From positions 23,401-87,400 of the forward strand of contig NZ_JBJGDW010000007.1 of assembly GCF_045062605.1 (NCBI RefSeq): a DNA stretch of 64,000 nucleotides. Reading direction: 5' to 3'. This stretch comes from Deinococcus sp045062605. Its GTDB lineage: Bacteria > Deinococcota > Deinococci > Deinococcales > Deinococcaceae. The position numbers and the translations under genes are program-made. This document shows positions 50,017-62,506 of this stretch, in pieces (position 1 is the first letter of the stretch; every line of letters starts with the position of its first letter). The notes under the pieces are model-generated. The model was not told the DNA's origin. It searched no databases and saw nothing but the letters and a program-made list of their open reading frames with translations.

Positions 50017-50490
50017 ATGAATCCTCCTGGCCACTTGCAACGCTTTCGCCAGCGCGGCGGCGATCTGGTGGCCGCGCAATTCGTGCTGATCGTGCTGGTG
50101 GCGCTGAGCGGGCGGAAGCGTCAAAGCGTCGGCGGCATTCAGAAAGCCGCTGGCCTGACTTTGATGGCCCTGGGCGGCGCAGTCGTTGTGGGCGGCGGGC
50201 GCACCCTGGGCGGCAACCTCAGCGCCCTGCCGGAGCTGCTGGACACGTCGGAACTGGTCACGACGGGGCTGTACGCCCAGATTCGCCATCCGATCTACAG
50301 CGGGTTGCTGGCGCTGGGTCTGGGCTGGGGCATCTTGCGGGGCAGTCCGGAGGCGCTGGGCTGGACGGCTGCACTCGCCGCGTTGTTTCACTTCAAATCG
50401 GCGCGTGAGGAAAAGGCACTGCTGGCCCGTTTCCCAGCCTATGCCGCCTATCGCAAGCGGACCAAGCGATTCGTGCCAGGGGTGATTTAA
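50017..50490 (+). CDS. ICMT/PEMT-like membrane methyltransferase
   Basis: 157 residues with about four membrane segments. The C-terminal half has the isoprenylcysteine-carboxyl-methyltransferase/PEMT pattern TTGLYAQIRHPIYSGLLALG and EEKALLARFPAYAAYRKRTK, the S-adenosylmethionine-binding region. The substrate is a lipid or small hydrophobic molecule, not known. Its TAA overlaps the stop codon of the convergent kinase-phosphatase gene (shared TTAA). Confidence 0.85.
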   Translation: MNPPGHLQRFRQRGGDLVAAQFVLIVLVALSGRKRQSVGGIQKAAGLTLMALGGAVVVGGGRTLGGNLSALPELLDTSELVTTGLYAQIRHPIYSGLLALGLGWGILRGSPEALGWTAALAALFHFKSAREEKALLARFPAYAAYRKRTKRFVPGVI

Positions 50491-51719
50491 CTCAGCTCTG
50501 GCGTCCCGGTTCCCAGCCCCAGCAAGGGCAAAGGGCGGGGTGGTGGCGTGTAAATCTGACGGGCGGAAACACTGACGAATTCCAGTTCGGGATAGCGCAA
50601 GGCCGTCAGTGCATTGCCGAACGCGCAGCCCGTGTCGATGTCCACCGTGCGGTTGATCCAGACGGGCGCAGATACGGGCGTGTGACCATACACCACGATG
50701 GCCTGCCCGTTATATTCGGCGGCCCAGTCGCGGCGAATGGGCAGGCCCAGCTCATCGCGGCTGCCGTCCACATCGCCGTACAACGCGAAACTGCGGACCC
50801 GGCTGGCCATTCGGCCCTGATACTTTTCAGGCAGTCCGGCGTGGGCCGCCACCACCCGTCCGCCGTCCAGCACCAGATGGCTGGGCAGCGTACTGATAAA
50901 GGCGCGGGTCTGCGCTTTGAAGTCCTTACCTGCTGCGCCCATCTGGGCCAGCGTGCCTTCTAGACCGTGCATGGCCCTGACTGCCTTGCCGTCCAGCGCG
51001 CGGGCCAGCTTCTCGTCGTGGTTGCCCGGCACGCACAGCGCCGCGCCTGACGCCGCCATGCCCATGACCACGCGCAGCACGCCTGCGCTGTCCGGCCCCC
51101 GGTCCGTCAGGTCGCCTAAAAAGACGGCGGTGCGGCCCACTGGCGGCGTGACTTCCGAACCGCTGACGCTGTAGCCGAGTTTGCCTAACAACTCCAGCAA
51201 TTCGGGCAGGCAGCCGTGGGCGTCGCCGATGAAATCAAAGGGGCCGGGCAGGTTGCGGCGGTCCGGGGGCAACGGCACGCACACCATCTGGGCGGCGTCG
51301 ATCTCGGCCACCGAGCGTAGAACGTAGACCTGTCGGAAGCCCTCGTTTGGCAAGCCGCCCAGCGTGCGGCGCAGTTCGGCGAAGTCGGGGAGGACGGCAG
51401 CAGGGTGCAGCCCCACCTGTATGGCCCGTTCCTCCAGCACCTGCCGGGGCAGATCCAGCACGATGGCGACGGCGGGTAGATCGTGGGCGCGGGACGCCTC
51501 CAGCACACGCCGCCGCTGGTCCGGGCGGGTCAGGGGAGCGTCCACCACAGTCAGTTCACCGCGCGAAAGCCTGTGCCTCAGCGCCCCAGAGAACTCGCCG
51601 GACAGCACTTCTTCAGGCCAGAAATGCCGCGCTGCGAAGGTACTTTTGCCCGCAGCGGGTGCGCCGATCAGGGCAATCACGGCGGGGGAGGGCAGGTGGA
51701 GGAGCGTGGGTTCAGTCAT
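50487..51719 (-). CDS. P-loop kinase-metallophosphatase fusion, PnkP-like
   Basis: 410 residues. An N-terminal P-loop kinase (about 1-165) has IALIGAPAAGKSTFAARHF and an arginine-rich lid (TRPDQRRRVLEASRAHD). A metallophosphoesterase (about 170-400) has DAHGCLPELLELL, FLGDLTDRGPDSAG, CVPGNHDEKLARAL and VVYGHTPV, a full two-metal site. The order kinase then phosphatase matches bacterial PnkP RNA/DNA end-healing proteins, but the third, ligase-like domain is absent. RNA or DNA end repair is the best guess. Confidence 0.8.
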   Translation of the reverse strand: MTEPTLLHLPSPAVIALIGAPAAGKSTFAARHFWPEEVLSGEFSGALRHRLSRGELTVVDAPLTRPDQRRRVLEASRAHDLPAVAIVLDLPRQVLEERAIQVGLHPAAVLPDFAELRRTLGGLPNEGFRQVYVLRSVAEIDAAQMVCVPLPPDRRNLPGPFDFIGDAHGCLPELLELLGKLGYSVSGSEVTPPVGRTAVFLGDLTDRGPDSAGVLRVVMGMAASGAALCVPGNHDEKLARALDGKAVRAMHGLEGTLAQMGAAGKDFKAQTRAFISTLPSHLVLDGGRVVAAHAGLPEKYQGRMASRVRSFALYGDVDGSRDELGLPIRRDWAAEYNGQAIVVYGHTPVSAPVWINRTVDIDTGCAFGNALTALRYPELEFVSVSARQIYTPPPRPLPLLGLGTGTPELS

Positions 51720-51774
51720 GGGCAGGCCGGGCAGTGATGTTGACACATCGGCTGGAGGTGCGAAAGCTACGGCG

Positions 51775-52290
51775 TCAGCCGGGCAACGTCTCCCAGACCA
51801 CCCGCACCTCGCGGAGTTCCCCCTCGGTTTTCTCGCCTGCCTCGTGTCCGCCCTGGCGCAGATACCATTGCCGCGTGGGGTTGGCATCCAGCACCCATAA
51901 GGCCAGATTGGGAACGCCGTCTGCCTTTATTTTTTGCACCAGTTCCCTGAAGAGTGCCCGTCCAAGTTCATGCCCCTGCACCGATTTCAAGGCATAGAGC
52001 GTCATCAATTCCGCCTCGTAACCGGGATGGTCCCTGGCCGCGCCCGCCGAGGCAAAGGCCACTACCTCTCCATCCTGCTCGGCCACCAGCACGGTTTCCA
52101 GCCCCTGCGAGATGGTGCGCCCCCAGTTCGTTTCGCGTCGCTGCCGCATGTCCTCACTCGTCATACGGTCCAGAAAATCGTCCGGCATCAGGCCCGCATA
52201 GGTTTCGCGCCAACTGGTGGTGTGAATGCGGGCGATGGCCGGGGCGTCGGCGGGGGTAGCGGGGCGGATAAGTAGGGGTGGATGGGCCAT
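51775..52290 (-). CDS. GNAT-family N-acetyltransferase
   Basis: 171 residues. The GNAT fold is clear: LIRPATPADAPAIARIHTTS, AGLMPDDFLDR, VLVAEQDGEVVAFAS and the acetyl-CoA loop region SVQGHELGRALFREL. The substrate is unknown. TACCCT lies 5 nt before the ATG at 52290. Confidence 0.85.
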   Translation of the reverse strand: MAHPPLLIRPATPADAPAIARIHTTSWRETYAGLMPDDFLDRMTSEDMRQRRETNWGRTISQGLETVLVAEQDGEVVAFASAGAARDHPGYEAELMTLYALKSVQGHELGRALFRELVQKIKADGVPNLALWVLDANPTRQWYLRQGGHEAGEKTEGELREVRVVWETLPG

Positions 52291-52295
52291 GTCAC

Positions 52296-52301
52296 AGGGT
52301 A
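52296..52301 (-). promoter_or_regulatory. -10 hexamer TACCCT for GNAT gene
   Basis: Minus-strand TACCCT, 5 nt, ATG at 52290. Confidence 0.45.
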
Positions 52302-52354
52302 AGCGATCTGGTTTCGGGCGGCCTGTATCCATGCCGTGTTGAACACCTATTTGC

Positions 52355-53338
52355 TTACCACAGGTCCTGTACCTGTGGCCGGATCAGGCGGTCATACACA
52401 TCCGCCACCCCGCGCATGGCCTCTGCGCTCAGCGGCGGCAGATCGGCGGCGCGGGCGTTGGCCTCGGCCTGGGCCGCGTTTTTGGCTCCTGGAATAGCGC
52501 AGCTCACTTCGGGGAACATCAGAATCCAGCGCAGGGCGAACTCGGCCAGCGTCACGTCTCCAGGCACCAGCGGGCGCAGCCCATCTACCGCCTGTAAGCC
52601 TGTTGCAAAGTCCACGCCGGAGAAGGTCTCGCCCCTGTCGAACGCCTCGCCGTGCCGGTTGAAATTGCGGTGGTCATCCGGGGCAAAGCTGCTCTGGGCG
52701 GTCATCTTGCCGGTCAGCAGGCCGCTTGCCAGCGGCACGCGGGCCAGGATGCCCACATTCGCTTCCCGCGCCGCCGCGAAGAACTGTTCGGCGGGCTTGA
52801 AGCGGAAGGCGTTGAAGATGATCTGTACGGTGGAGATGTTGGGATGCTTGATAGCCGTCAGCGCCTCGTCCACCGTTTCCACGCTGACGCCGTAAGCCCG
52901 CAGCAGTCCTTCCTCCACAAAGCCGTCCAGCACGCCGAAGACTTCATCCCGCTCGTAGACCTCCGGTGGCGGGCAGTGGAGCTGGAGCAAATCTATGCTC
53001 TCGGTTTCCAGATTTTGCAAGCTGCGTTCGATGAAGCCGCGCAGATTTTGCGCGTTGTAGCCGCCCGCCGTATGCGGGTCCAGGCGGCGTCCGGCCTTGG
53101 TCGCCACGTAAAAGGCGTCCGGGCGCTCACGCCGCAGCCGGGCGATCAGGCGTTCGCTGCGCCCATCGCCGTAGACGTCGGCGGTGTCGAAGAAATTGAT
53201 GCCCAGGTCCAGGGCACGGTGCAGGGCGCTCATGGCGTCGGCCTCGCTGACCTCGCCCCAGGTGCCGCCGATGGCCCAGGCCCCGAAGCTGATGCTGGAC
53301 ACGTTATAGCCGGTTTTGCCGAGTATGCGGTATTGCAT
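52355..53338 (-). CDS. Aldo/keto reductase
   Basis: 327 residues of the NADPH-dependent TIM-barrel family. The tetrad residues lie in NFFDTADVYGDGRSE (Asp, Tyr), YVATKAGRR (Lys) and LLQLHCPPP (His). The C-terminal NADP-binding part has SCAIPGAKNAAQAEANARAA. It reduces an aldehyde or ketone; the natural substrate is unknown. TATAAC lies 7 nt before the ATG. Confidence 0.9.
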   Translation of the reverse strand: MQYRILGKTGYNVSSISFGAWAIGGTWGEVSEADAMSALHRALDLGINFFDTADVYGDGRSERLIARLRRERPDAFYVATKAGRRLDPHTAGGYNAQNLRGFIERSLQNLETESIDLLQLHCPPPEVYERDEVFGVLDGFVEEGLLRAYGVSVETVDEALTAIKHPNISTVQIIFNAFRFKPAEQFFAAAREANVGILARVPLASGLLTGKMTAQSSFAPDDHRNFNRHGEAFDRGETFSGVDFATGLQAVDGLRPLVPGDVTLAEFALRWILMFPEVSCAIPGAKNAAQAEANARAADLPPLSAEAMRGVADVYDRLIRPQVQDLW

Positions 53339-53345
53339 GGGGGGA

Positions 53346-53351
53346 GTTATA
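53346..53351 (-). promoter_or_regulatory. -10 hexamer TATAAC for aldo/keto reductase
   Basis: Minus-strand TATAAC, 7 nt, ATG at 53338. It faces the restriction operon promoter about 45 bp away. Confidence 0.5.
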
Positions 53352-53397
53352 GCGCGGCGTCGAACTCCGTGGCCCTGTTCTGCTTTGTCCAATCGCC

Positions 53398-53403
53398 TAT
53401 CCT
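53398..53403 (+). promoter_or_regulatory. -10 hexamer TATCCT for restriction operon
   Basis: TATCCT, 7 nt, ATG at 53411. No operator-like palindrome or control-protein gene is seen nearby. Confidence 0.5.
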
Positions 53404-53410
53404 GTCGGCC

Positions 53411-54208
53411 ATGACCGATTCCGCCGCTCCCTCGCGCAGCACAGACCTGTTTCTGGCCTGTGTCGCGGCCATGAACGGGCGCGAGCTGATGCAAAAGCGC
53501 AGTGCCAGCGACAAGGAATTCTTCTTTCAGGACTGGATGCGGCGGCGCTTGGAAGAGATGGCGACTGATCGCTGGAGCGATGTGGGCCGCAACGGCTATC
53601 CCGACTTCGTACTGAGCGACGTGGCCGAGGGGTATGAACTCAAGGGGCTGGCCCTGCCAGGTCGTAAAACCATCGACTCCAACAGCCGTTTTCCCCAGCC
53701 CGTTCACCGGGGACGGCAGATTTATTACGTCTTCGGGCGCTATCCGCAAACGCCTGACCTGAGTCTGGGTCTCTCCGATCTGTTGATCTGTCACGCCTCG
53801 TTTATCAACACGCACGGTGGCGATCCGAAAAACAGGAGTTTTCTGGGCTACGGCAGCTACGGCGATTTGCTGGTACGTGACCGCAAGATGTATGTCTTTC
53901 CGCTGCCGTTCTACACCACGAACGGCACGGTGGGCCACCAAACGCTAATTCTCCAGGCAGACGCGCAGGTGGATGATCGGCTGGAATGTGTGGGCGAACT
54001 GGTGCGCCACGAAGTCGGGCAATTGCTGGTGGGCTACACCTTCGACTTCCGCACCAATACGTTGACGCCAGAGTTCGCTCCCAACCCGGATGCGGGCCGC
54101 GAACATCGTTTCCGGGCTTATCGCCCAGCGGGGCAGCCCAGCACTCCGGTCACTCTGGCCGATCCGCACAGCGCACTTGAAGAAGCCCTGGAAGAAGGCG
54201 ACGCATGA
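53411..54208 (+). CDS. Putative type II restriction endonuclease (PD-ExK)
   Basis: 265 residues. A PD-(D/E)xK core is visible: P64-D65 in NGYPDFVLSD, then E76-L-K78 in GYELKGLALPG, at normal spacing for the fold. A glutamate/arginine-rich helix (FFFQDWMRRRLEEMA) precedes it, as the alpha-helix before the core. The gene overlaps the following cytosine methyltransferase gene by 4 nt. That coupling makes restriction the most likely job. I cannot match it to a named family or predict the site cut. Confidence 0.75.
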   Translation: MTDSAAPSRSTDLFLACVAAMNGRELMQKRSASDKEFFFQDWMRRRLEEMATDRWSDVGRNGYPDFVLSDVAEGYELKGLALPGRKTIDSNSRFPQPVHRGRQIYYVFGRYPQTPDLSLGLSDLLICHASFINTHGGDPKNRSFLGYGSYGDLLVRDRKMYVFPLPFYTTNGTVGHQTLILQADAQVDDRLECVGELVRHEVGQLLVGYTFDFRTNTLTPEFAPNPDAGREHRFRAYRPAGQPSTPVTLADPHSALEEALEEGDA

Positions 54209-55323
54209 CGCCCTACACCGTCCTGAGCCTGTTCACCGGAGCCGGGGGCCTTGATCTGGGCTTTGAGCAGGCGGGCTTTCACCATTTGGAAGGCGTGGAA
54301 CTCAATCCCTGGGCTGTGCGTTCGGTGCAGCTCAACCGGCCCGATTGGGGCATTCAGGAAACAGATGTGCGCGAGTACATGCCTGTCCTGGCCGAGTCGC
54401 CCGATGTGCTGCTGGCTGGATTTCCCTGCCAGGGCTTCTCGCTGGGCGGGCACCGCGATGAACGCGACGAGCGCAACACCCTGTACCGTGAGGTGATCCG
54501 GCTGGCCCGGCAGGTCAGGCCGCGCGTGATCGTGGTTGAAAACGTGCTGAACCTGCGAACCATGACCACGCCGGACACGGGCCGCCCCTTCGCCGATCAG
54601 ATCGCCGCTGAACTGGAAGATGCCGGATATAGCGTCTGTTTCGACGTGTTCCGGGTGTCAGGCTTCGGCGTACCGCAGACCCGCCGCCGCTTTATCTTCC
54701 TGGCCTTTCTGGGCGGCTGGCCCGCTGGGTTTCAGATGCCGCAGCCGGGCAAAGAAACCCACATTCGCCCCTTTCTCTACGGGCTGGCACAGGAGCAGAC
54801 GGCGACGGAGCTGCCCAACCATGATCCGGCCTGGAACTTCCAGAGTGCCGTGCATCAGGCCACCGGAGAAACCTTTGACCCGGCGGAAGAAGTCGTGCCC
54901 GTGCGGTTCTCGCGCACCGCCTCCGACGGGCATCCGGTGCGCTCCTTCGACGAGCCGTTTCCTGCTGTGGACACCGCCACCGTCTGGGGCTGGGCACAGG
55001 GCCATGTGAAGGCCGCCCGCTTTGCCAAAGACCGCACCACCGAGAAATTCATTCGCAACCCAGACGCCAGCGTGACCCTGTGGCGCGTGTCGGCCTCGCG
55101 CCTGCGGACTTTCACGCACCGCGAATATGCCCGCCTGCAGACCTTTCCCGACGACTGGGTGTTCCTGGGACAGAATCGCCGGGATATCCATATGCAAATT
55201 GGGAACGCCGTCCCTGTGGAATTCGCGCGCCGGGTGGCGGGTACGGTTCGGCAGGCGCTGGAAGCCCTGGACAGCGGAAGGGCCTTCACGGACAGCGAGG
55301 CTCAGATGGTTTCTCTGTTCTGA
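54205..55323 (+). CDS. DNA (cytosine-5) methyltransferase
   Basis: 372 residues with the C5 methyltransferase motifs in order: I LSLFTGAGGLDLGFEQAG, IV GFPCQGFSLGG (catalytic cysteine near residue 75), VI VVENV, VIII QTRRRFIFLAF, IX/X EYARLQTFPDDW and QIGNAVPVEFARRV. The variable target region lies at about 175-300. It would protect the host site from the coupled nuclease. No Vsr-type gene follows. Start ATG overlaps the nuclease stop (ATGA). Confidence 0.92.
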   Translation: MTPYTVLSLFTGAGGLDLGFEQAGFHHLEGVELNPWAVRSVQLNRPDWGIQETDVREYMPVLAESPDVLLAGFPCQGFSLGGHRDERDERNTLYREVIRLARQVRPRVIVVENVLNLRTMTTPDTGRPFADQIAAELEDAGYSVCFDVFRVSGFGVPQTRRRFIFLAFLGGWPAGFQMPQPGKETHIRPFLYGLAQEQTATELPNHDPAWNFQSAVHQATGETFDPAEEVVPVRFSRTASDGHPVRSFDEPFPAVDTATVWGWAQGHVKAARFAKDRTTEKFIRNPDASVTLWRVSASRLRTFTHREYARLQTFPDDWVFLGQNRRDIHMQIGNAVPVEFARRVAGTVRQALEALDSGRAFTDSEAQMVSLF

Positions 55324-55537
55324 GCCGTCAAGCCCTTCTTATCGTGTGGGCAACGCGTTGATTGGCAGGGTTGATGAGCGAGGACAGTGAGGCTATATAC
55401 GCTATTTAGCTAACGGGAACCCTGAATCTGTCATGTGCGTATAGTGGAATATAACCACTTCGCCCGTCCCGCCCATCCCGGAGTCTCCCCGCCGCCGCTT
55501 TCAGAATAAGCCGCTGAAGTATCGGCTGGGCGTTTAC

Positions 55538-56005
55538 GTGCGTCGGCATCGGCCTGCGCTCAGGAAAGCCAACCCCTACGTCACGGGGGTTATCAACGGT
55601 GTTCTCTTCCTGTACCTGTGGGGGATGTGCGTGGTGATCGTCGCGAATCTAGAAGCCCACGCCTTTAGGCTTGTGGGTGGCAATGAAAGCGATGGATTCA
55701 CTGTGATTCAGGCATTTGCGTTTCTGGCGGGCATCACCACATTCATTCTGGGTCGGGGCAAACATCTAGCCTTCAAGGAGGCTGCGTGGGGCTTCGGCCT
55801 GGGCGTACTAGGGCTTTCGCAGGGCAGTGACCTCCTGCAAAAGTTCTTTGCCGGGTCAGCGCCCTTCAAAGATCAGGCAGTGCAATTCTTTCTATGGGTA
55901 CAAATTTTCAGTGGCGCTTTGGTGCTTGCAACGGCGCTGGCCCTGCTTTACGTTGGGGTGCGGAGTTTGTGGCTGTGGGTTACCCGCAAGTTCCACCGCG
56001 CATGA
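55538..56005 (+). CDS. Small membrane protein of unknown function
   Basis: 155 residues with three or four membrane helices (about 16-38, 52-72, 75-95, 118-142) and basic ends. No family is recognised. The GTG at 55538 has no ribosome site, and the frame is open upstream for about 25 codons with a TATAAC hexamer near 55451, so the true N-terminus is unsure. It lies between the restriction operon and dnaE. Confidence 0.55.
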   Translation: MRRHRPALRKANPYVTGVINGVLFLYLWGMCVVIVANLEAHAFRLVGGNESDGFTVIQAFAFLAGITTFILGRGKHLAFKEAAWGFGLGVLGLSQGSDLLQKFFAGSAPFKDQAVQFFLWVQIFSGALVLATALALLYVGVRSLWLWVTRKFHRA

Positions 56006-56084
56006 TTGCCCCGCTTCAGTCGCGCAAGTCAGGCACTCAGTCGTCAACCCCTCCCCGTCACTGAAACCCGCCCCCGCCCCGGTC

Positions 56085-56090
56085 TATCCT
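56085..56090 (+). promoter_or_regulatory. -10 hexamer TATCCT for dnaE
   Basis: TATCCT, 6 nt, ATG at 56097. Confidence 0.55.
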
Positions 56091-56096
56091 TGACCC

Positions 56097-60088
<3,992 letters not shown>

Positions 60089-60092
<4 letters not shown>

Positions 60093-61024
60093 GCAGTGAT
60101 CAAGTAATACTTCAAGAGACGTTCGTTGGAAAGAAAACAGTCTATTGGTGCCATTTCTCAAGTCAAAAAGAGAACATTGAATATATTAGTCGTCTCAGCA
60201 CTAATTACCATAGATTCAAGCTCGAAAGCTATTCGACGACAAGCGATGGTGAAGACTTAAGTCAAAATGCCCTACTTGCTCTCCAGCAAAATTATTTTGA
60301 ACTGCTCGAATATTCATTAGCTCTATGCTTTGCCTCCATCCAAAGTCTCCATGCAACTCCTTTGTGGATGACGCATTATAAAAATTATGATCTAGACGAT
60401 ATAGTGCAAATTATCATAAAGGGGCAGGAAATCCCATCTGCGTCTGGTACTACTCTTGATGAACTCATCGAAGAGATGGCCGAAGATAGAGAAGGCGCCA
60501 ATGCTGACGCGCTCAAAATCTGCACCCAGAACTTGATCAGAGATTACTCAAGAATCCACTACATGGAGACATATAACGCGATCAAACACGGAAACCGTGC
60601 CTCACCATCGCAATTTAATTTTGAAACAGATAAAGCCAGCTTCAAAATTAAATGCGGTTTTATAGCTTACCGCAAGCAGGCTCTCCATAAAAATGAACTG
60701 GAAAGTATAGGTGGTAAGAAGGCTTTTTATCTTGAGCAGCATATTACCCCGATAAATGACGTTTTGATATATGCTCAGAATACAATTGTCATTCGGTGGT
60801 TGGATATATTAATAGACACCTTGCAAGTAGCCGCTGGTATTCGTGAGAAACCTTCTTCGCTGAGTTTTGTCACTCTGGAAGAAGTGCAACGTGCCTGGGA
60901 TTATCCCAAAGGATTTGGGAGCCTTGTGATTACACCGAACTTAACAATCAACGGCAAGCAGCGGATCGCGCAAGACTATAACAATGCGGCCACATCGGGA
61001 GACTTTCAAGATATAGAAATCTAG
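60089..61024 (+). CDS. AT-rich gene coupled to dnaE, unknown function
   Basis: 311 residues from the GTG at 60089, which overlaps the dnaE stop (GTGA). Composition is far below the window average, so it is probably acquired. The protein is mainly helical with no membrane helix or signal peptide. A long helical first half (QNALLALQQNYFELLEYSLA) is followed by YMETYNAIKHGNRASPSQF. The last part is more beta-like. The helical bundle with an N-x-x-K-H-G-N-R motif vaguely recalls HEPN-type or abortive-infection proteins, an inference only. It needs dnaE's transcript, since it has no promoter or ribosome site of its own. Confidence 0.75.
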
Positions 61025-61155
61025 CTGGGTTTGGGATGGGCAGAATGGTGGACACGCAGATTCATCACCCAATCCCCATATACATCCTTAACCATTATTC
61101 AACAATCATCCACCCAACCACGCTGCGGCGGAGGCGTGTGGCGGCTGGAGCTGGC

Positions 61156-61269
61156 TCAGCGAATCAATTCCACACCCATTCTCAAATCTGGCAGCTTCGC
61201 CCAGTTCTTCTCTGCCGTCAGGATGCTCAGGCCATAGGCTTCGGCGCTTCCCAGGCAGGCGGCGTCGGG
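61156..61269 (-). pseudogene. C-terminal remnant of a VapC toxin
   Basis: Directly after the stop of the complete VapC, and in the same frame, lie about 37 codons reading DAACLGSAEAYGLSILTAEK then NWAKLPDLRMGVELIR and a stop. This is the last third of a PIN-domain toxin (DA.CL, then LTA.K.W). The rest is missing, so it is the debris of a second VapC. Confidence 0.6.
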
Positions 61270-61689
61270 CTATTTTGTCCAGTCCTCGTATTTCAAGCCT
61301 GCCACGCGGCTGAATTCGCCCGTGTTGTTGGTGACCAGCACGGCGTTCAGGTTCAGGGTGTGGCCTGCGATCAGGCCGTCATATGGGCCAATGGGGCGGC
61401 CAGTTTTTTTCAAGTCGGCGCGGAGTCCTGCGGCCATGTTTGCCGCCACATCATCGAACGTGTAAATGTTCAGCGTGGCAATGAGTTCTTGAAGAGTCTG
61501 CGTGTTTGCTGGAATACGGTCACTGCGGTAAATCCCGAACCACAGTTCATGAAGCGTGATGCTCGAAATACCGATTTCATGTCCAGCCTCGGTGGCCTCT
61601 TCTATCCGCACGCCCACAAGCTCTGGTCTGCGGTTCATGGTGTAAATACAGGTACTGGTGTCCAACAGATAGAGAGCCGGACGGGTCAC
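61270..61689 (-). CDS. vapC: VapC-type PIN-domain ribonuclease toxin
   Basis: 139 residues, full PIN length. The acidic metal site is D10 (YLLDTS), E48 (LHELWFG) and D104 (GPYDGLIAGH), with NNTGEF at 121-126. VapC toxins cut tRNA or rRNA when freed from the antitoxin. It overlaps the antitoxin gene stop by 4 nt (start 61689, antitoxin end 61686). Confidence 0.9.
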   Translation of the reverse strand: MTRPALYLLDTSTCIYTMNRRPELVGVRIEEATEAGHEIGISSITLHELWFGIYRSDRIPANTQTLQELIATLNIYTFDDVAANMAAGLRADLKKTGRPIGPYDGLIAGHTLNLNAVLVTNNTGEFSRVAGLKYEDWTK

Positions 61690-61913
61690 AGAATAGGTTC
61701 CCGTTCCTGATCCTCGGGCTGTTCGCGCTCAAAATGACCCTCGAAGGCGGTCAGTGCTGTGAAAATGGCCTTACCGTCCTGTTTCTTGATTGGTGTGATG
61801 ATCAGATCACGGCCCTGCCGCGTGATTTCAACTTCCCCATAAGGCAGTTGAAACTCCTGCGGAATGCGGACAGCCTGACTGTTGCCACTCTTGAATGTTT
61901 TGGAACGAGTCAT
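61686..61913 (-). CDS. vapB: VapB-type antitoxin
   Basis: 75 residues. The N-terminal AbrB/MazE swapped-hairpin DNA-binding domain (KTFKSGNSQAVRIPQEFQLP, EITRQGRDLIITPIK) is followed by a toxin-binding tail (DGKAIFTALTAFEGHFEREQ). GAGGTG lies before the ATG. It should bind the 29-bp palindrome directly upstream and repress its own operon. Confidence 0.9.
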   Translation of the reverse strand: MTRSKTFKSGNSQAVRIPQEFQLPYGEVEITRQGRDLIITPIKKQDGKAIFTALTAFEGHFEREQPEDQEREPIL

Positions 61914-61925
61914 ATAGTCACCTCG

Positions 61926-61954
61926 GATTTAGTATATACGGTATATACTAAATC
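61926..61954. promoter_or_regulatory. Perfect 29-bp palindromic operator of vapBC
   Basis: Arms GATTTAGTATATAC and GTATATACTAAATC are exact inverses around a single G. On the minus strand it contains TATACT, a -10-like hexamer, about 17 nt upstream of the vapB ATG. Its far end touches the stop codon of the upstream gene. A VapB dimer or VapBC complex is the expected ligand. Confidence 0.75.
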
Positions 61955-62247
61955 TACCAACCTTTGTTTCTTGCCTCCTCCCGCCGCTCGTCAAGCAGCT
62001 CCTGCGTCATGTCCCCCCCGTCATCCCGCGCCAGACTTCCCATGACGGAGCGAATCAAGGCTTCCCGCTCGGCCTGCGTCAGAACCTGCTTTGGCTCTGC
62101 GTCCGGCGTCTCAGGCTCTACCTCATCCGAGAAAGGCTCACGCCCCTGTTCTTCCATAGGCTGCTCCCGGTCAATCGGGCCTTCAACGGCGGCCAGGGCG
62201 TCGAATATCGTGCCGCCATCCTGTTTCTCCAAGTCATCAAGTTTCAT
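61954..62247 (-). CDS. Orphan antitoxin-like protein
   Basis: 97 residues. The first 40 residues (LEKQDGGTIFDALAAVEGP, DREQPMEEQGREPF) resemble the tail of VapB at 61686-61913 (KKQDGKAIFTALTAFEG, EREQPEDQEREP). The rest, LTQAEREALIRSVMGSL and ELLDERREEA, looks like another antitoxin tail. It has no DNA-binding domain and no adjacent toxin in the same direction. Probably a rearranged antitoxin remnant, possibly still expressed. Confidence 0.5.
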   Translation of the reverse strand: MKLDDLEKQDGGTIFDALAAVEGPIDREQPMEEQGREPFSDEVEPETPDAEPKQVLTQAEREALIRSVMGSLARDDGGDMTQELLDERREEARNKGW

Positions 62248-62278
62248 GTCCAGCACTTTATGCCCGCACCACTCCCGT

Positions 62279-62284
62279 TATAGT
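62279..62284 (+). promoter_or_regulatory. -10 hexamer TATAGT for AbrB/Doc pair
   Basis: TATAGT, 6 nt, ATG at 62291. Confidence 0.55.
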
Positions 62285-62290
62285 CGGCCC

Positions 62291-62506
62291 ATGCGAAAGC
62301 GCCTGACCACAGTGGGCCACTCCCGCGCGGTGATCCTGCCACCCGAACTTCTGGAACGCTACGGCTTTACCGACGAGGTAGAGATCGAGGCGGGCGAGGA
62401 CGGCCTGCTGATTCGCCCGGCGCGCACGGGGCTGGAGTTCGAGGCAGCAGCGGAACACCTGTTCACCGAGAAGGCTGAACTGCTGGAGCGTCTGAGCAAG
62501 GCGTGA
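62291..62506 (+). CDS. AbrB/MazE-type antitoxin
   Basis: 71 residues. The swapped-hairpin DNA-binding domain (RLTTVGHSRAVILPPELLER, EVEIEAGEDGLLIRPA) is followed by a short helical tail (AAEHLFTEKAELLERLSKA) that would hold the Doc toxin. Its stop overlaps the toxin start (GTGA). The start is set by TATAGT 6 nt upstream. Confidence 0.85.
   Translation: MRKRLTTVGHSRAVILPPELLERYGFTDEVEIEAGEDGLLIRPARTGLEFEAAAEHLFTEKAELLERLSKA

Noticed and set aside
61036..61710. Plus-strand open frame of 224 codons over vapC
   Set aside because: Shadow of the PIN-domain gene and its remnant on the other strand.
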